Part shown: positions 23,301 to 35,290 of the stretch, in pieces
How positions within the stretch are numbered: position 1 is the first letter of the stretch
Layout: each line of letters opens with the position of its first letter
NCBI RefSeq assembly: GCF_958298935.1
Contig: NC_084939.1
Location: forward strand, 6,897,501-6,961,500
DNA length: 64,000 nt
Source of the DNA: Phragmites australis
Taxonomy: Eukaryota > Streptophyta > Magnoliopsida > Poales > Poaceae
Direction of reading: 5' to 3'
Translations under genes and position numbers: made by a program
Notes under the pieces: model-generated
What the model was told of the DNA's origin: nothing
Databases searched by the model: none
Seen by the model: only the letters and a program-made list of their open reading frames with translations

Positions 23301-24640
23301 AGTGACCAAAAAACTCAAGAAAGAGCAAAACATATCACTTGGTATAAGAGAGATTGCAAATACCCGAAGAGGCAGAGGCTTAGCCAAGAACCTCAAAAGC
23401 TCAAAAATGCACAAATTCTCCCCCTTGATTAATGCACTTTTATCACAAATTTTTTGATTTTTCCACCTTTCATTATGCAAGATTCTTCTTTGTGGCTTAG
23501 TACATATTTTTCTCCTCCTTTGGCAATGCATGAACATGAAATCCTAATGAGCTTTCACAAGTATACCACAAAGCATTTGTAAATGCTAGAAGTGTCAAAG
23601 GGCTATGAATAGTACAATGTGGAGCTCACAAGCGAACAAAGGCTCAAAAACATACACTGTCATAAGACATGAAGCTATACAAGCTAAACTGAAGAATTAT
23701 TAGCGCATTTAAGTTCACATAGTCGAATCATGGTAAAAATGACCACCACATAAGCATCCACTTGTGCCGAGGTAATACAAGCATTAAGAACTAGCTAATT
23801 TCAATCTCAAACTAGAGAAACAAGCATTAATGATGATGTGAGTTTGCCCAATCCTCCGAAGGTAATAAGATAAGTCAATTTGGTGGAGTTTCAACATTGA
23901 TGATCCAAAGGCTCTAACTAGAACGTTGATGATCCTATTTTAGATCAAGTGACTAAAAGATGTAACATTGAGACACATTCCTTTGTTTTTCTTTTTATCC
24001 TCAAGTTGTCTCTTATCCAAGCAAAGTATCATGAAACTTGGTACGACAAATACCTCGAGGCTTCAAGGCAACCGTATTGGATTATATTTTAGCATAAGAA
24101 ACTTGATTTCTCAATATTATTCAAATGTGCACAAATGATCAAGTTCCATATGATCAAGTCAAGTAGTGCCTTTGCGAGACAAGAAACACATGTTCCCCCA
24201 AGGTTCTATCATGAGCATTGACTAAGCAAAAGCAATTACGAACATGGTGATCAAGAATGTAGCATTTCATAGTCTACATGATTCATAAATATTGCAAAAA
24301 TTTCATCTTTAGGAAAGCTAGTTTGCTTCAAATGTTTCATATCAAAGCATTAATATTTGCCTAAGACGAAAACCTTGCCTCACACAATTACACAACTTAG
24401 TTCAAATTCGAGTCTAGCAACAGAAAATGCCAAAGACATACAAGTCAAAGCTCAACCACTATGTTTATCTTATATGATGAGATGCAATGCAAATGCAACA
24501 AAAGTAAGATAGAGTATGTACAAGAACAACTCCCCTCCACACAATACCATAGGGATGCCACACTAGTGCTCTTGGAGTAATCCAAGCTCACCCCTCAAAT
24601 AGGCAAATCTTATTGTATCTAGAGGCTTGTTAAAGATATC
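23301..24640 (-). other. Region between the Copia pol and 3' LTR
   Basis: About 1.3 kb lies between the RNase H end and the 3' LTR. TTCTCCCCCTTGATTAATGC near 23417 repeats the tract near 23217, so at least two polypurine-tract-like sites are present. Sireviruses can have an extra envelope-like ORF in this position, but no long frame or membrane segment is visible. Confidence 0.5.
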
Positions 24641-25495
24641 GGTTAGCTGGTGTTGGGTATCTATGTAGCTCAACTCAATATTTCCCTTCTCCTTGTGGTC
24701 TCACAAGAAGTGGAATCTCACATCTATGTGTTTGGTTCTGGAGTGTTGAACTGGCTTATTTGCAAGGCTTATGGCACTGGTGTTGTCACACAAAAATGGC
24801 ACACTCTTTAATTCTAACTCATAGTCTCTCAAATTAGCAACTATCCACAAAATCTGTGAGCAGCAGCTAGCAGCGGCTGCATATTCAGCTTGAGTAATGG
24901 GCTGCACAATGCTAGACTGCTTGCAAGAAGACCAATACACAAGAGAAGTACCCAGGAAATGACAAGTATCGGAGGTACTTTTCTATCAATTCTTTAGCCA
25001 GTAAAATCTGCATCCAAAAAACCTCGAAGGAGAAGATGCAGAAAACTAAAGACCATACTCAAGAGTGTGTTTGAAATACCTCAATATACGCTTCACCGCT
25101 TGACGGTGAGAAGTCCTTGGTGATGCTTGGAAACGGGCAAAGAAACAGACGGCAAAGTGAATGTCGGGTCTTGTCACCATCAGGTACAGGAGGGAGCCAA
25201 TCATTCTCTGGTACTCCCGCTGGTCTACCTCCTTGCCATCTTCATCTGAATCAAGCATGGTCGAGGTAGCCATCGGTGTTACTAAGGGCTTTGCATCGCT
25301 CATGTCGAACATCTTCAGCAAGTCATTGGTGTACTTTGTCAGATGAATGAATGTACCTTGCTTGCATTGCTTGATTTGAAGCCCAAGGAAGAAGTTGAGC
25401 TCACCCATCATTGGCGTCTCAAACTTCCTACTCATAGTTTCTACAAACTTGGCCACAACTGCATGAGAAGAGCCACCAAAAATGATATCATCCAC
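24641..25495 (-). pseudogene. Copia reverse transcriptase C-terminal part and RNase H
   Basis: The frame at 25495-25046 starts at DDIIFGGSS and runs through FETPMMGELNFFLGLQI, QREYQRMIGSLLYL and RPDIHFAVC to ILRYFKHTLEYGL, the standard end of the Copia reverse transcriptase. A frame break follows, then 24940-24701 gives QAEYAAAASCCSQILWI and LCDNTSAISLANKPVQHSRTKHID, the RNase H domain. Stops and frameshifts inactivate it. Its role in live copies is DNA synthesis from element RNA and removal of that RNA. Confidence 0.9.
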
Positions 25496-25939
25496 CTATA
25501 TCTGAAGAAGAAGGAAATCGTTCATGCCTAAAGGAGAACATAGTTTATCAACCGACCCCATTACATATCTGTGCTCTAACAAGAAAGACTTTAACCTATC
25601 ATACCAAACCCTAGGTGCTTGCTTAAGCCCATACAAAGCTTTTCGAAGCTTGTATATTCTATGTGGGTATTTAGGGTGTTTGAAACCTAAGGGTTGCTTA
25701 ACATAGACCTCTTCTTCAATGAAACCATTTGGGAAAGCACTTTTGACATTAATTTGATACAACTTAAACCCTTGGGATGCCGCAAATGCAAAGAGGATCC
25801 TAATGACTTCTAGTCTAGCTATCGAAGCAAAGTTCTTTCCAAAATCTATGCCTTCTACTTGAGTGAAACCTTGAGCCACAAGTCTAGCCTTATTTCTCAC
25901 TACAGACCCATCCTCCCCTGTTTGTTCTTGAAGACCCAA
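25496..25939 (-). pseudogene. Copia reverse transcriptase N-terminal part
   Basis: The frame carries KARLVAQGFTQVEGIDF, then FAASQGFKLYQINVKSAFPNG (the first catalytic block, where the usual DV is NV) and KALYGLKQAPRVWYDRL. It ends at LLLQI with a stop exactly where the Tyr of the YVDD catalytic motif should be; the next bases encode VDD in the same frame. One TAT-to-TAG change would explain this. The protein before and after is otherwise continuous. Confidence 0.9.
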
Positions 25940-26178
25940 TTGGTGCCTATTGTGTGAATGTTAAGGGGTGGCTCTACAAGGACCCAAACTTAGTTTCTCT
26001 GAAAGTTTTCTAGTTCTTCACATATGGCATTGACCCAATTTGAATAAGATAAAGCATGTCCAACATCATAGGGCTCAAAAGAAGCAACAAATGCAGAATC
26101 AGTGAAATGAGCATAATGAACATATTTGGACCTCATTACCCTTTCATTAATGTCACCGATCCTAATCTGTGGAGGTTG

Positions 26179-27190
26179 TCACCACTGAATTTGTTGAGGA
26201 GCTTCACGCTGCAAGATAATCTCCCCCTCAAACACTGCTGGTGCAGGTTCAAAAGCAGCTGAAGTGGAAGTAGAGGCTACATGACCCTTTGCCGATGTAG
26301 AAGAGGCAGGAGCTAGCTTGAGAGCAAGTGTGGTAGTAGGAAGTAGTGGATCATCCTCGTCATTCCCGAGAGCTGGAAGGTCACCGTCTACAAAGATGCT
26401 TTTGCTCATCTCCTGATCACCTGCACACTCAAGAACAGGGCTAGCACAAGGGGTTGATTCATCAAAGGTCACATCACAGGACTCTATGATGGTGTTAGTG
26501 TCAACATTAATAACCATGTAACAATGATCATGAAGCGAATACCCCAAGAAAATACCATCAGAAGAACAAAACTCGAACTTGTCAAAATTGCTAGGCATTA
26601 GGATGAAGCATCGGCAGCCAAAAACTCTTAAATGTGAAACCTTTGCCTCCCAAAGCACAACTCATAAGAAGTCAAATTCAAAATTGAGCGCAAGAAAATC
26701 CAATTGGAGATATAGCAAACTGTGCTAATAGCCTTAGCCCAAAAATTTCTAGGAGTTCTATGCTCATCGAGCATCATCCTAGCCATCTCCACTAAAGTCT
26801 GATACTTCCTCTCAACCACATCATTCTACTGACGAACAAGTGGGGTAGAAAATTGATGTTCAATTCCATGTTCAAGATGGAAAGCATCAAAGAGATAATT
26901 CTTGAACTCGATGCCATTATCACTACCAATTGCTTTCAATAGACTAGGAAGTTCTTTGAACAATCTCAAAGTCGCGCTCCGAAAGTGTGAGAACACTTCA
27001 TCCTTGCTCACAAGAAAGTAGACCCAAGAATATTGAGACAAATCATCAACAATGATAAGAATATATCACTTCCCACCCACCGAACAAACTTGGGAAGGAC
27101 CAACGGTGTTCATATGGAGAAGTTCTCCTGGTCATTCAGTCATCACCAAATTGACTGGTGGGTGAGAGGCGGCAACCACCTTGCATTGCT
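26179..27190 (-). pseudogene. Copia integrase
   Basis: Reading leftward: SQYSWVYFLVSKDEVFSHF and AIGSDNGIEFKNYLFDAF (27041-26826) contain the second catalytic Asp. MVERKYQTLVEMARMMLDEH (26819 on) begins at the block with the catalytic Glu. SHLRVFGCRCFILMPSN and DGIFLGYSLHDHCYMV (26658 on) are the post-core conserved region. A stop and a frame change separate the pieces. Integrase inserts the cDNA. The HQFSTPLVRQ/NDVVERK junction is the usual place for the active-site loop. Confidence 0.9.
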
Positions 27191-27191
27191 G

Positions 27192-27728
27192 TCAAGGAGT
27201 ACAAACAAGGTTCTTCTCAAACTTGAGCATGGGCAATCCTCTGATCAAGCTTAGCGCACTCAAATGAGTAAGCAAACCAAAGGTCAGATGCCCTAGCCTC
27301 CTATGCCACATCCAAAGCTCAACAGAAGGTTGAGCAATCAAACAATGAGAAGAACTAAGAGACCCAGAAAAATAAGCTCCAAAAACTCTCCCAACTCTAG
27401 AAATCTGGCAAATCAATGCGCCTGAAGAATCGAGAACTTGAGAAGTATCATGTTTGAAATGCACATCCAAACCCTCATTCAACAACTAAAATACAAAAAG
27501 CAAATTGTATCCCAGATGCTGTACCAAAGCTATATCCTTGAGAGTGAACCTCTCATTTACCCTTACCATACCTTTCACTTTTGCCCTTCCTTTCCGATCA
27601 TCTCCAAAAGTAATGTACTCGTGCCGCTTCATTGGGGAGAGGCTGGAGAACCATGATGCATCTCTGGTTATATGGCGCGAACAACCAGAGTCGATGAGCC
27701 ATTTATTCTCCAGGTCTCCACTTGTCAC
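27192..27728 (-). pseudogene. Copia protease and GAG-pre-integrase domain
   Basis: NKWLIDSGCSRHITRDASWF (27728 on) holds the aspartic protease DSG triad, followed by ITFGDD and GMVRVNERFTLKDIALV. After a stop, LWMWHRRLGHLTFGLLTHLS and RGLPMLKFEKNLVC (27485-27192) form the GAG-pre-integrase zinc-binding module (H...H...C). The order protease, pre-integrase, integrase, reverse transcriptase is diagnostic of Copia. Confidence 0.9.
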
Positions 27729-28135
27729 CTACACGCAAGACGAATAGTAGGTGGATGGCACAGTACTGGTGTTAGTGATAAACTTCTCGGGAATCTAGTA
27801 CTGGGTCATTTGCCCTGATACAGTAAAAGCAGATGTATGCAAATCAACAGTAGCATGCTGGGGACGAGAACCACAAAGAGGAAATGTGGTCTGCCAGAGT
27901 GCTGCAACTCAAAGCCTCTTACACATGAACCAAAACCATATGAATCATGGTAAGATCCACGTCGGGCACCACCTTTAAGAGGAAACTGAGAAGCGCTCGA
28001 GACTCATGAGTAAGAACGAGGAAAAGGCTCATGTACACCAGAAAAGGGGCAGTACATGTCCTGAGTACTCCACTCCCACTCACGTCGCTAATCCCTCCAA
28101 CTGCGGAATCAAAACTCAATATGGCGATCCTCTCT

Positions 28136-30124
28136 CTAGCAGTAGGTGCAGTGATAGCATCTCTCAAGAACTCGACTGTCGGCCACTCTAGATTCTCTCA
28201 CAAGGTCTCTCATCTTTGGCTGCGGAGGACTCTTGGGTTTCTTGTTGGCAGGCTGTGGTGTCAGTTTCTTGATGGGTTGTGGTGTGGTTGTGTTCTTTCC
28301 TGGCATAGGTTGAGTAGCATTGATCTTGGCTTTCTCGAACTCTAGGGTAGTGGGTGTGGTGAAGACAATCTTGCCAAGACTGGTGTAAGCAACTCTCTCA
28401 AAACCCAAACCCAAAGCTAACCCAACCTTATCAGCACACATCTTGGCCTTGGCCAAGACTAAATCCATTTTACCCTTGGCCTCTTAGCACTTCTCCACAA
28501 GAGAAAGGAGGTACTCATTCTGAGTCATGAGCTTTTTAACTTGCCCTCTAACCCAGCTGAGCTTGTCCTTAAGGATAATGCAAGTGGGACAGTTTGGCTG
28601 CACATATATAGAACTCTTAGCACTCTCTCATCTAGACTCTAACTCCTTTACTCTCTTGGCTTTCACATCAACATCCTTTGAGAGCAAAGGGCAACTCTTT
28701 CAAGAACCTAAGAGAGTAGGTCTAGACTCCTCCTCAAGGAGCTTGTCCTCGGCAGTCTCAAGCCGACTGTTGACTTGAGCATGTATAGTCTAAAGCGCGG
28801 CGAACTCACTCATGTTAACCAAGCAACTCTCACAATCCTCATCCTCAACCTTGGCCCTAGACCTAAGAAACTCAAGCTCAGAAGAAGAACATCCTAGCCT
28901 GGACTTGAGCTCCTTAACCCCACGAACCACTTTCTTAAGCAATCTATCCTGGCTAACAAGCACATCATTCAAGGTATCAACATGAATAAAAAGTTGGTCA
29001 TCGGTGAGTCATGCCTTAGAGGGGTCAAGCTCGGGATCATTTTCATTGTCGTCCGCCATGAAGCAGAGGCCGATGAAGTCCTTGTTCTTCCTTTTGTTCT
29101 TCACTTGCGGTTCCTCCTCCTCCAAGCTCTACTCGCTTGAGGAAGTGTCGATCTTACTGAGCTCCGCCACAAATGCCCTTGAAGCTACCTTGGCTGCCGT
29201 CTTGGCTATCTTGTCGTAGTTCTTGAAGAAGAGCTTCTTGGACTTCTTGTTCTTGTCATGGTTGTGGTTGCGGTCTTCCCTCTTCTTGACCTTAGGGTAG
29301 TCCGCCTTCAAGTGGGTGGTGTCACCACACTCAAAGCAGGCCTGAGAACCACCCCTTCCATGGTCTCGGTGTTTGTTGTAGAAGCGGGTGAACTTCTTCA
29401 CAATCAGTGCAAGATCCTCATCATCAAGCACATCCACATGATCCTCTCTGATAGAGACCAAGGAAGACAAAGCAAATCCACTCGGTGAAGTGTTAGCACA
29501 AGAAAAGCTAGCTCCGGCCTGATTTCTATCACTAGGTCTAGAAACCAACACCATGTTCTGAGACAAGGGGTTTCTGAGACCTATCTGAGCTGCCTTGGCT
29601 ATCTTGATGGACTTGAGCTTGCTGAAGAGTTCATCACAAGTCAATATGTCATAAATGGATGACTCTTCATTGTTCGAGATCTTAACTTCCCATATGCTAC
29701 GGTCAAGAACATATAGAAGTTTGATCACTCTCTCGTAGTCACAATAGGGCAAAACACCAATGGATCTAAGGACGCTAATAATTTCATCAAATATAGCAAA
29801 CATAGCATCTAAGGATTCACCAGGCCCTTGCATAAATATTTGATATTCTTGGTTGTATGTGCTATGACGCCTAGCCTTTATTTGGTTGGTACCCTCATGA
29901 AATACACTAAGGGTAGTTCAAACCTCACAGGTAGTATAGAGGTGTTGAATCCTATCAAACTCATTCCGACTCAGGCTTATGAATAAAATATTTCTGGCCT
30001 TGTTGTTGGCCTCATACTGTTCGACTTGAACCTGAGTCATGCGAGCAGTAGGGATCTCAGAGTTGGAATCAACTATTTCCCATATAGCACTTCCTTGGCT
30101 TAAAAGATAAGCCTCTATGCGCAC
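28136..30124 (-). pseudogene. Large Sirevirus-type gag
   Basis: Fragments in different frames, reading leftward: IEAYLLSQGSAIWEIVDS and YTTCEV (30124-29918) start gag. GESLDAMFAIFDEIISVLRS with LLYVLDRSIWEVKI (29833-29129) is the UBN2-type core. CFECGDTTHLKADYPKVKKR follows, a zinc knuckle with Tyr replacing the last Cys. A lysine-rich segment and then coiled-coil-like pieces (28972-28790 and 28468-28136) suggest the long C-terminal extension typical of Sirevirus Gag. At least three breaks disable it. Confidence 0.85.
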
Positions 30125-30228
30125 CTTCCAGTAGAAAAATCACGGCCATCAAATAGCGGAACTTCCCACTTCCCTCCATTGTCACCTACGGATCAAAAAA
30201 CTGGTTAAGGTCAACAGGTGATCAAACT

Positions 30229-30241
30229 GGCTCTGATACCA
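30229..30241 (-). other. tRNA-Met primer binding site of the Sirevirus-like Copia
   Basis: The + strand GGCTCTGATACCA is the inverse complement of TGGTATCAGAGCC, the plant initiator tRNA-Met primer site. It lies two bases from the LTR edge at 30244, which fixes the element as - strand. Confidence 0.9.
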
Positions 30242-30243
30242 AT

Positions 30244-30285
30244 TGTAGGACCGAGAACAACGACTAGAGGAGGGTGAATAGGCAC
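30244..30285 (-). mobile_element. Sirevirus-like Copia 5' LTR, inner fragment
   Basis: TGTAGGACCGAGAACAACGA matches 21213 onward. The LTR is cut at 30285 by a Gypsy insertion and resumes at 40795-40800. The 5 bp GGCAC at 30281-30285 is repeated at 40795-40799. Confidence 0.9.
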
Positions 30286-31285
30286 TGTCAGTGTATTGAG
30301 TAAAGTGGTACCCTGGCTAATGGGCCTCACTAAGGACCTAACAACTAGAGTATATTTTCCAAAAACTGGCCAATCGTGAGACCAGGATATGGCTCTAGCG
30401 ACTAGTGTAACGCCTACGTGACCAGTCTTCTGTCGCCAGCGCATAAACCTGCGACCAGCCCCACTGATCGCAGGGCCAGATTTGACACAACCTTTCCAAT
30501 GCACATTTATTGACATCCACTCAAGTGTTTTCCTTCCCTAGACGCTAGCTCCAGTGGACGAAGTCGTGGATGGCACAGAAGGGCACTGTCACATCCCATA
30601 GCATTGAATGTTGTGGAGTGGAAGTTGGCAGGCTAGCATGACGGTGCACGATGGATGGGACATCATCAACAACCTGACCAGGCAAGTGGATGGGGACGGC
30701 ATAGAAGGGCACTATCTCGTCCCGTAGCATTGAATGCTGCGAAGTGGGACATTGCAAGCTAGCACGATGGTGCATGATGGATGGGACATTATCAGTAGCT
30801 CGACCTAGCAAGTGGACGGGGACGACACAGAAGGTCACCATCCCATCCTATAGCATTGAATGCTATAGAGTGGGACTTTGTAGGCTCGCATGATGGCACA
30901 CGGCGACAGGATATATGGAGCCTTCAGAGAAAGTGGGCATTCCTTGCCCTCCGTAATGATGGTTTGGGTTAGATATTAGGATGTGTAGAGGTTCTCTATT
31001 TAGGCCCACATGTAAGTTCTCCTCCTCTCTACTATATAAAGGAATGAGGACCCGTTTGTATAAAGGAGATTAAGTCTGGCAACTAGCTAGAACATCATCT
31101 GTAATCAACTGAGATCCTCCAAACACACAGGATGTAAGGCTATTATCCTCCAGGAGGCTCGAACCTGTATAACTCCTTGTGTCCCCGACTTCACCATCGA
31201 CTCACACATCTGGTTCCTAAAACACCGTTCAAGCACCCACTGTCCAGCATACTTCGGAATTATTGTCAGGGATTAACCCTTGTCA
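30286..31285 (+). repeat. 5' LTR of the Tat Gypsy, with three internal repeats
   Basis: A 1000-bp LTR. Units starting near 30568, 30695 and 30821 (period about 126 bp) share GGCACAGAAGGGCACT-type and TAGCATTGAATG blocks. A TATA-like CTATATAAAGGAATG lies near 31031. The LTR ends TGTCA at 31285, followed by TTTGGCACGCCAGGTAGG, the expected primer-site position; the priming tRNA was not identified. Confidence 0.88.
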
Positions 31286-33302
31286 TTTGGCACGCCAGGT
31301 AGGGAGCCGCGTTTCGTCGTTTCAGCAAGTTTGAAAAAACTTGATCAGGCCACCCATGGCCGAATCCACGGCAACCGTTGATTCCCTTACCGAGGACCCT
31401 AGCCGCCATGAGATGTTCATCATGGGGTACCACCCGGATGAACCTTGTGTGCTCCAGGCATGGGACACTGAGCCGGAGTCTGAGAGCATCGAGACCCAAC
31501 ACGAAGTCTGCATGGCAGACCATGCAGCAGGGGGTGCTAGAGGCCCCCGCGCCTTAAACACCGGTTGTAAACCCCCGGCTTTACACCTAGAGGGAAACAA
31601 GCCTGGTGCCGGACAGGCAGGTGCTTCAAGATAGCCCCCACATCCCCAACGCTGTCCTGAGGAGCCTTACACAGGGCATAGTCTATGGTGGTGTCGTCAC
31701 CTAGGCCATCACTCCACCTAAACGCCGGTGGCTCCCCACCTCATGACTTATCGCCGCTCCACTCCCAGCATCTTGACTACAAGACCATGACGCTAGCGCA
31801 AAACCTACAGATCCTGTGTTTCATCCTGAGCCACCCACAGGTACTTGTACCGTAGGGCTCGCCTATGGCACCATGGCTGCGTGATCTTGCCCTCCTAGTC
31901 GAGACCGCCCGATGCTAGACCATGTCAACATACACCGTGCCCATCGCAAGGTCCGGTGAGGGCCATGGTCACCAAGGATCATGACAAGGCCCATGGTGGA
32001 ATAGTCTCGTGCTCCCCCAACCACGAGGAGTACTCGTGGAGCACTACCACTTAAGGACAGCCAACCCTCTGACCTGTACAACTCTCTACACCAACGTGAA
32101 CTCCATGGCATGAACCAGAGCCAGGTGTCCACTAGAGAGTAGAAGGGTAGGGCTTGGTGGGAGCAGGAAAGGGGCAAGCAGCCCAACCGTATGCCTTCCT
32201 CCTACAGGGTGGCATTAGATGGCTCCACATCATCGCCAGGACCCCAAGACCCCCTTCTCTCCCCCTGGGCACACGCCGTCGCCCAGCAGCGAGTGGCTCC
32301 CCATTATGGGACAGTGTGTTATGCCCTATCCGCTAGGTTACGGGAAGTGTGCTAGCTGGACAAGTTCCAGCCAGTCCTAGCTGAGAAGTATGATGGCTCG
32401 AGCAACCCGAGAGAGTTCCTATAGATCTACTCCATGGCAAGGTCATGGCCAACTACTTCCCTACTAACCTAACCGGTTCCACTTGGTCTTGGTTGATGAA
32501 CTTCCCCCATGGTTCAGTTCAGTCCTGGGAGGACCCCAACTTCCAAGGGACCTACGCCCGACTAGGGGCAGAGGACGATCTATATCAGGCCTAATAGCAA
32601 TAAGGTGAGTCATTGCAAGACTTCATCCAGCATTTTATGGAACGCCAAACACCATTCCAAGGATGACAGGAGAACCCGTGATCATAGCATTTAAGTGGGG
32701 GGGTCAAAGACCAAAATGGTTCAGAAGCTGGCCACCCGAGTAATTCGAAGAACAACCGAGCTCTTTGAGCTTGCGGACAAGTGCGCGCAGGCCGCCGAGG
32801 CCAGAGAGTGACAGATTGACACCAAGCTGTGACTTGCATTTGACCGACCTGCCTCTTCCAAAGAGGTCGACCGGAAGGACAAGAAGAGCAAGCACAAGGC
32901 TAGACTTTTCGAGGTCTTGGCGGTCAAGCAAACCGACCTAACACAGTGGCATGTTAAAAAGAAAGATGGGAAAAAGAGTCGGGGCTGCTACCCGATCCAT
33001 CGTACAAATGCCCATGACCAGACCGAGTGCAAGGTCGTGTGAGGCATCATCGACCAGGAGCTCGGAGAGCACAAGCACAAGTGTGGCAATGACGATAAGG
33101 ACAGGGCCGACCCCAACCAATCGGCACTGGGATACAGCAGGTCGATCACATGGTCCATCACATCTTCAGAGGCTCCATGATATATTCCTCTAATAGGGAA
33201 TACAAGTGGGTGGTTCGAGAGGTATAGGCAACCACATCAGACACGAGCTCACGCCTGAAGTGGTCAGAGGCCCCACTCACTTTCAGCCATGCTGACCACC
33301 CT
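31286..33302 (+). pseudogene. Tat Gypsy gag relic
   Basis: A leader occupies 31286-31650. At about 32385-32420 comes YDGSSNPREFL, the start of the retrotransposon gag core, followed in shifting frames by GSTWSWLMNFPHGSVQSWED (about 32468-32527) and ARLGAEDDLYQA. At about 32980-33030, CYPIHRTNAHDQTEC is the zinc-knuckle-like motif of this lineage. Several stops and frame changes interrupt it. The short ORF at 31341-31634 may be the N-terminal part. Confidence 0.75.
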
Positions 33303-33635
33303 GTGTGCGTTAGACGCCCTGGTCGCTACCCCATTGTGGTTGAACCCACGGTGCAGAACATCTGGTTGGGTCATGTACTCGTCAATGGAGGAAGCTCAAT
33401 CAACCTCCTCTTCGCTGACGCACTAGACACCCTGCAAATAACGAAAAGCTCATTGAAACCATCTCCGCCTTTCTTCAGGATCACCCCGGGCTCCTCAGCC
33501 AAGCTGCTAGGGCAATTAGAGCTGCCCATCACCTTTGGCTCGCCGAACAACTTCAAAACTGAAAGGGTCCTTTTCGATGTGGCCAACTTTGGGACAGTGT
33601 ATAATGCGATCCTCAGACGACCAGCGATGGCCTAG
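33303..33635 (+). pseudogene. Tat Gypsy protease fragment
   Basis: A 110-residue open stretch reads RPGRYPIVVEPTVQNIWLG, then VLVNGGSSINLLFADAL, where the usual protease D(G)GSS Asp is Asn. KLLGQLELPITFGSPNNFKTE and VLFDVANFGTVYNAILRRPA follow. This is the aspartic protease domain that lies between gag and reverse transcriptase in Tat elements. Loss of the catalytic Asp indicates decay beyond the frame breaks. Confidence 0.88.
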
Positions 33636-34079
33636 TTTATGGCCATTGCCCACTATGCATACCAGGCGATCAAAATCCCTGGGCCGACAGGGGCCATCAC
33701 CGTTGCTGGCAATACCAAAACAGCCCTGCACTACAACAAGAGGAGCCTCGACAAGGTCGAACTGACTCCCGGGTTGTAGCTTGTAACCACTGAACCCAGC
33801 GGGCAGCCAGTAAAGGTCCATTTCATCGCCAGCCCAAATGATCGGCTCAAGGAAGTGAGTTTGGATGACACCAACCCAACCAAGTAGGTCCAGATATGCG
33901 CCACGCTGGACCCCAAATAGGAACTTGCACTCATCACCTTCCTTCTGGGGAATACGAACGTCTTTTCATGGAGTCCATCTAATATGCACGGAGTCCCCAG
34001 GGTTGTGATCGAGCCAAGTTATCTACGCGACCAGACGCACGACCAGTAAAGGAGAAGGCGGGTTGGTTCGCGGCCGATT

Positions 34080-35290
34080 GAAAGGAAGCACTTTATTAGG
34101 AGATCAACAAGCTCCTGGAAGTAGGCTTCATCTGGGAGGTGCAGTACCTAGAATGGCTGGCTAACCCAGTCATGGTCTGGAAGCACAATGGTAAGTGAAG
34201 AATGTGCATCAACTTCACCGACCTCAACAAGGCGTGCCCAAAGGATCTTTCCCACTTCCCTGAATCTATTGGCTAGTTGACTCAACTGTCGGCAGCAATA
34301 TGTTATGTTTCTTATATGCTCGATCGGGGTACCATCAGATTAGTATATATAGGGAAGATGAGGAAAAAACAACTTTTGTTACATCCTTTTGAGGCCTTTC
34401 GCTATGTAAAAATATCATTTGGCTTAAAAAGCGTTGGCGCCACTTACCAATAGTGTATTCAACTCATTCTCTAACCACAGCTCAAAAGAAACGTCGAGGC
34501 AAATGTAGATTATGTGGTCATCAAGAGCAAGACCAAGACAGACCTGGTCGCAAATCTCCAAGAAACATTTAACAATCTCCAGAAGTACCGCATGAAGCTG
34601 AACCCGGAGAAGTGTACGTTCAGGGTTCCGTCAGCGAAATTGCTCGGATTCCTCATGTCTCATTGAGGGATCGAAGCAAAACCTAACAAGATCAGGGACA
34701 TCGACCAGATGCGATCCCTGACTAGGTTAAAGGAGGTTCGAAGCTAAGAGGATGCATTGCTACTCTGAGCAGGTTCATCTCAAGACTAGGGGAGAAGGGA
34801 CGGCTTCTCTTCAAACTCCTGAAGAAAAATAACCACTTCCCGTGGACGCCAGAGGCAGATGCAGCATTCCAAGAGCTCAAAAGGTACCTCTCCTCCTCTC
34901 CAGTACTAACCGTACCTCGACCCGGTGAGGATCTCTTACTGTATGTTGCCTCAACACCACAGGTCATAAACGCGGTCTTGGTCGTCGAGCGAGAAGGCCT
35001 CCAGTGGCCAGTATATTACGTCAGTGAGGTCCTGCATGACGCGAAGGCTTGGTGCCCACAGGCTTAGAAACTGCTATATGCCATCCTGATGTCCTCTCGC
35101 AAACTCAGACACTACTTTCAGGCTCACAAAATCAAGGTGATTTCCTCTTTCCCAATTAAGGAAATTCTCCATAATAGAGATGCGATAGGAAGAACTACAA
35201 AGTGGGCAGTAGAGCTCGGGGGATTCAATCTCTAGTTCACCCCCTGAACTTCTATAAAGTCCCAGGCGCTGGCCGATTTTGTAGTCGAGT
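34080..35290 (+). pseudogene. Tat Gypsy reverse transcriptase relic
   Basis: RMCINFTDLNKACPKD (about 34199-34250) is the first conserved block. HPFEAFRYVKISFGLKSVGATY (34384-34450) is the FxMPFGLKNAGATYQ block. NVDYVVIKSKTKTDLVANLQ (about 34500-34560) replaces the catalytic VDD. KYRMKLNPEKCTF and KLLGFLMSH follow to 34670. The connection region (FFKLLKK-type and PGEDLLLYV) runs to about 34950. Many stops and frameshifts are present. Confidence 0.85.

Noticed and set aside
23185..23457. ORF of 90 residues, and its counterpart at 42744-43034
   Set aside because: They fall in the paired LTRs (or tract-adjacent DNA) of one Copia element; similarity reflects LTR identity, not a conserved gene.
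23301..24640. Envelope-like gene of a Sirevirus
   Set aside because: The position would fit, but there is no long open frame or membrane-spanning pattern in any frame.
31341..31634. Independent small gene at the start of the Gypsy interior
   Set aside because: It lies just after the primer-site position and reads as the N-terminal part of the element's gag region.
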